This document shows positions 59,617 to 61,753 of a stretch of 61,753 bases of DNA, in pieces. The notes under the pieces are model-generated. The model was not told where the DNA came from. It worked only from the letters and a program-made list of their open reading frames with translations, and did no database searches. Source of the DNA: Rubrivivax sp. (GTDB lineage: Bacteria; Pseudomonadota; Gammaproteobacteria; Burkholderiales; Burkholderiaceae_C). Numbering within the stretch: the first letter of the stretch is position 1; each line of letters starts with the position of its first letter. The translations under genes and the position numbers were made by a program. The DNA lies in the NCBI GenBank assembly GCA_022842595.1, contig JALHPF010000033.1, forward strand, positions 1-61,753, given 5' to 3'.

Positions 59617-60045
59617 TCAGCCACGCTTGCGCCGAAAGGTCTCGACGGCACGCAGCAGCTGTTCCTTGGTGAAGGGCTTGGTCAGGTAGTCCTGGCTGCC
59701 GACCATGCGGCCGCGGGCCTTGTCGAACAGGCCGTCCTTGCTGGACAGCATGATCACCGGCACATGGGAGAAACGGGGGTTGCGCTTGATGATGGCGCAG
59801 GTCTGGTAGCCATCGAGCCGCGGCATCAGGATGTCGCAGAAGATGAGCTCGGGGTCATGGTCGTTGACCTTGGCCAGGGCGTCGAAGCCGTCTTCGGCCA
59901 GCAACACTTCATGGCCACCCTGGCGCAGGAAGATCTCGGCGCTGCGCCGGATGGTGTTGCTGTCGTCGATGACAAGCACCTTGGCGCCAGCCACCACCCC
60001 GGCGGCGTCGTGCTCGTCGGCCAGGTGCGTGCCGTGGTCGGACAT
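59617..60045 (-). CDS. pilG: PilG, single-domain response regulator
   Basis: A 142-residue receiver protein starting MSDHGTHLADEHDAAGVVAG; the frame is open to 60156 but the extra part is Arg-rich non-coding-like sequence. The receiver has VLVIDDSNTIRRSAEIFLRQ, phospho-Asp in ELIFCDILMPRLDG and Lys in YLTKPFTKEQLL. PilG promotes pilus extension and cyclic-AMP signalling in Pseudomonas. It begins the chemosensory operon, 73 bp after the rubredoxin gene. Confidence 0.94.
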   Translation of the reverse strand: MSDHGTHLADEHDAAGVVAGAKVLVIDDSNTIRRSAEIFLRQGGHEVLLAEDGFDALAKVNDHDPELIFCDILMPRLDGYQTCAIIKRNPRFSHVPVIMLSSKDGLFDKARGRMVGSQDYLTKPFTKEQLLRAVETFRRKRG

Positions 60046-60118
60046 CAGGCTTTCCAAGCGGTCTTCTCCTCGAGAGGCAACCGCGGGGAACGCGCGATGG
60101 CGCGGCCCGTGGTCAGGT

Positions 60119-60292
60119 CTAGATCTGGACCATCTCGAAGTCTTCCTTGCGAGCACCGCATTCCGGGCAGGTCCAGTTCATTGAGACATCCGCCCAGGCT
60201 GTGCCGGGGGGAATGCCATGTTCAGGGTCGCCAACGGATTCATCGTAGATCCAGCCACAGATCAGGCACATCCAGGTACGGGGTTCGGTCAC
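60119..60292 (-). CDS. Rubredoxin
   Basis: A 57-residue protein with a GTG start, fixed by an in-frame stop just upstream and a GAGG four bases before it. The two iron-binding knuckles are CLICGWIY and CPECGARKEDF, with the family segment GIPPGTAW between them and a Phe/Met-rich end. A single-iron electron carrier, about the standard 54-residue length. It sits between thiD (divergent) and pilG, the usual betaproteobacterial place, without a known link to pilus function. Confidence 0.95.
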   Translation of the reverse strand: MTEPRTWMCLICGWIYDESVGDPEHGIPPGTAWADVSMNWTCPECGARKEDFEMVQI

Positions 60293-60415
60293 GATGCCTC
60301 AGTCAGCTCACTACAATGGTGAACGATTCTAGCGACCCGCATTCCTCGGAAAAGGAGCATTTGTGGGCAGCTAAACGCAGTTATCACCTGTCCGTTTGCT
60401 TCCGAGGCCCGAACC

Positions 60416-61417
60416 ATGAACCCCCAACCCGCCACGGCCACGGAACCCGGCGACCCCGGCGTCGAGCCGCCGGCCCCCGCCTGCGTGATGAGCTTCAACG
60501 CTACCGACCCCAGCGGCGCCACCGGCACTGCGGGCGATGTCGCGACCATCGCCGCGATGGGTGCGCATGCGTTGCCGGTGGTCACGTCGATCGTCATGCG
60601 CGACACCGCCGACACCTTCGACCACCACCCCATCGACCCCGATGTCGTCGCCGAACAGGCGCGCACCATCCTGGAGGACATCACCGTCGCCGGCTGGAAG
60701 GTGGGCTTCCTGGGCTCGGCCGACGGCGTCAGCGCGGTGGCCGAGGTGCTGAGCGACTACACCGACCTGCCGCTGGTGAGCTACATGCCCAGCCTGGCCT
60801 GGCTGGAAGAAGACCAACTCCAGCCTTACCTGGACGCGTTCCGCGAACTCATCCTGCCGGCCACCGAGGTGCTGGTCGGCAACCACAAGACCCTGCAGGA
60901 CTTCCTGCTGCCCGAATGGGACAACGAACGCCCGCCATCGGCACGTGAACTGGCCGTGGCAGCCGGTGAACATGGCACACGCTATGTGCTCGTGACCGGC
61001 ATCATGCTGCCGGCCAAGCCGTCGGCGCAGGGTACGGAAAGCTACATCGACAACGTGCTGGCCTCGCCGCAAGGCGCGCTCACCGGCGAGAAGTTCGAAC
61101 GTTTCGACGCCGGCTTCACAGGCGCCGGCGACACGCTGTCGGCCGCGCTGGCGGCCCTGCTGGCGGCCGGCAGTGAACTGCAGGCCGCCGTCGGCGAAGC
61201 CCTGAGCTTCCTCGACCAGAGCCTGGACGCCGGCTTCCGCCCGGGCATGGGCAACATCGTGCCCGACCGCTTCTTCTGGGCCCTGCCCGGCCCTGAGGAT
61301 GGCGAGGTCGAAGGTGAAGGCGGAGACTTCGGCGGCGGCGGTGCCGGCGGCCCGGCCGGGCCCGAAGGTTTCGACGACGGCAAAACCAACAAGGGCGCCC
61401 CGCGCCGCGTTCATTAG
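60416..61417 (+). CDS. thiD: ThiD-like hydroxymethylpyrimidine/phosphomethylpyrimidine kinase
   Basis: A 333-residue ribokinase-fold protein. The N-terminal SFNATDPSGATGTAGDVATI matches the substrate loop position of ThiD, though the usual GGAGIQAD is replaced by GATGTAGD. VTSIVMRDT, GFLGSADGVSAVAEVLSDYT and the catalytic GFTGAGDTLSAALAALLAAG (Asp near residue 240) follow. It would phosphorylate HMP and HMP-P in thiamine synthesis. The last 50 residues are an unusual acidic, Gly-rich tail (EDGEVEGEGGDFGGGGAGGP). It is divergent from the rubredoxin; the gene usually to its right, hemL, is not seen. Confidence 0.85.
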   Translation: MNPQPATATEPGDPGVEPPAPACVMSFNATDPSGATGTAGDVATIAAMGAHALPVVTSIVMRDTADTFDHHPIDPDVVAEQARTILEDITVAGWKVGFLGSADGVSAVAEVLSDYTDLPLVSYMPSLAWLEEDQLQPYLDAFRELILPATEVLVGNHKTLQDFLLPEWDNERPPSARELAVAAGEHGTRYVLVTGIMLPAKPSAQGTESYIDNVLASPQGALTGEKFERFDAGFTGAGDTLSAALAALLAAGSELQAAVGEALSFLDQSLDAGFRPGMGNIVPDRFFWALPGPEDGEVEGEGGDFGGGGAGGPAGPEGFDDGKTNKGAPRRVH

Positions 61418-61634
61418 GCCCCCACGCTCGCTGGCGCTCGCTGCCCCCCGAGGGGGCGTCCGCCAGCGGCCCGGCAGAGCCGGTTCCGCGGCGGGTACAT
61501 TGAGCCCCCACGCTCGCTGGCGCTCGCTGCCCCCCGAAGGGGCGTCCGCCAGCGGCCCGGCAGAGCCGGTTCCGCGGCGGGTACATTGAGCCCCCACGCT
61601 CGCTGGCGCTCGCTGCCCCCCGAGGGGGCGTCCG
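61418..61634. repeat. 86-bp tandem repeat, 2.5 copies
   Basis: Units start at 61418, 61504 and 61590 with an exact 86-bp period; the copies are nearly identical (one clear difference, GAGGGGG versus GAAGGGG). Each contains CTCGCTGGCGCTCGCTG and the near-palindrome GCCCCCCGAGGGGGC, which folds into a hairpin. The third copy breaks off at 61634 where the group II intron begins. Similar GC-rich palindromic repeats are scattered between genes in Burkholderiales. The first copy directly follows the thiD stop and may terminate it. Confidence 0.88.
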
Positions 61635-61753
61635 GTTGATGGTCGAGTAGCTAGGCCATTCGGCTTCGCCCTCACAGATCCGAGCATGCGGCTTTCCCGC
61701 ACTCGGCTCTTCCCGAAGATGGCATACGTCATATGCGTTGCTGTGCCCAGGAA
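61635..61753 (-). mobile_element. 3' end of a group II intron (partial, leaves the window)
   Basis: On the minus strand this stretch reads into a textbook domain V (61677-61709), then a domain VI-like sequence ending CTACTCGACCATCAAC at 61635. The end in AC fits the AY rule for group II intron 3' termini. The breakpoint coincides with the interruption of the third 86-bp repeat, so that repeat is the insertion target. The maturase/reverse transcriptase gene should lie to the right of the window. Exact class cannot be set from this piece. Confidence 0.8.
61677..61709 (-). ncRNA. Group II intron domain V
   Basis: The 33-nt sequence folds as lower stem GAGCCGAG/CTCGGATC, a 2-nt TG bulge, upper stem TGCGG/CCGCA and a GAAA-type loop. 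The catalytic triad AGC lies in the opening GAGCCG. Length, bulge and tetraloop match domain V of bacterial group II introns. Confidence 0.85.

Noticed and set aside
60365..60378. Short leader peptide starting at GTG after AAGGAG ahead of thiD
   Set aside because: It would encode only three residues and has no attenuator-like structure behind it; likely chance.
60339..60415. Possible TPP riboswitch upstream of thiD
   Set aside because: Neither the CUGAGA nor the ACCUGA-type core of the THI box is present, and the leader is too short.

Overview
The window is a high-GC chromosome segment from a betaproteobacterium, most probably order Burkholderiales. This rests on gene order and content: an aa3 cytochrome c oxidase cluster with DUF2909, DUF2970 and a 37-residue assembly protein; a pyrR-pyrB-pseudo-pyrC run; a rubredoxin-pilGHIJ-chpA cluster divergent from thiD; a PEP-CTERM protein; and an rpoH gene under a CIRCE operator. 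No rRNA or tRNA genes and no CRISPR array were seen.

Region 1 (1-13404) is an accessory island that continues past the left edge and is visibly less GC-rich than the rest. On the minus strand it holds a complete type I restriction-modification operon (hsdR-hsdM-hsdS) ending in a partial mrr-like gene, with a small XRE regulator upstream. Two unrecognised small genes, a short relic of a second hsdR and a gene-poor stretch separate it from four tightly spaced plus-strand genes: three large tyrosine-recombinase-family proteins and a 125-residue coiled-coil partner. This module looks like the mobility machinery of the island, in the style of Tn554-type or other multi-recombinase elements. The middle recombinase has lost catalytic residues while the outer two keep the full set. 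The right junction lies in a 314-bp repeat-containing gap before the first core gene.

Region 2 (13405-17772) has a MASE1/CHASE/PAS hybrid sensor kinase and rpoH, followed by a strong bidirectional terminator.

Region 3 (17775-27545, minus strand) is the cytochrome c oxidase structural and assembly cluster: DUF2244, ctaC, ctaD, a tiny assembly gene, ctaG, DUF2970, ctaE, surf1, a thioredoxin-like membrane protein, ctaA, ctaB and a SCO protein. One plus-strand DUF2909 gene is embedded. The cluster supplies subunits, heme A and copper for one respiratory complex.

Region 4 (27658-40868) is housekeeping: a BioC-like methyltransferase, comF, trmL, gpsA, secB, glutaredoxin, rhodanese, gpmA, a PRPP-synthetase-like gene, plsC, the pyrimidine genes pyrX/pyrB/pyrR, ruvX, algH, a photolyase and a PEP-CTERM protein.

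Region 5 (40909-48426) is a compact TetR-OMF-MFP-RND-hydrolase efflux operon with palindromes in front of the regulator. Region 6 (48466-60292) is a diguanylate cyclase and the Pil-Chp twitching-motility chemosensory cluster with a rubredoxin. Region 7 (60416-61753) has thiD, then 2.5 copies of an 86-bp repeat interrupted by the 3' end of a minus-strand group II intron that leaves the window.
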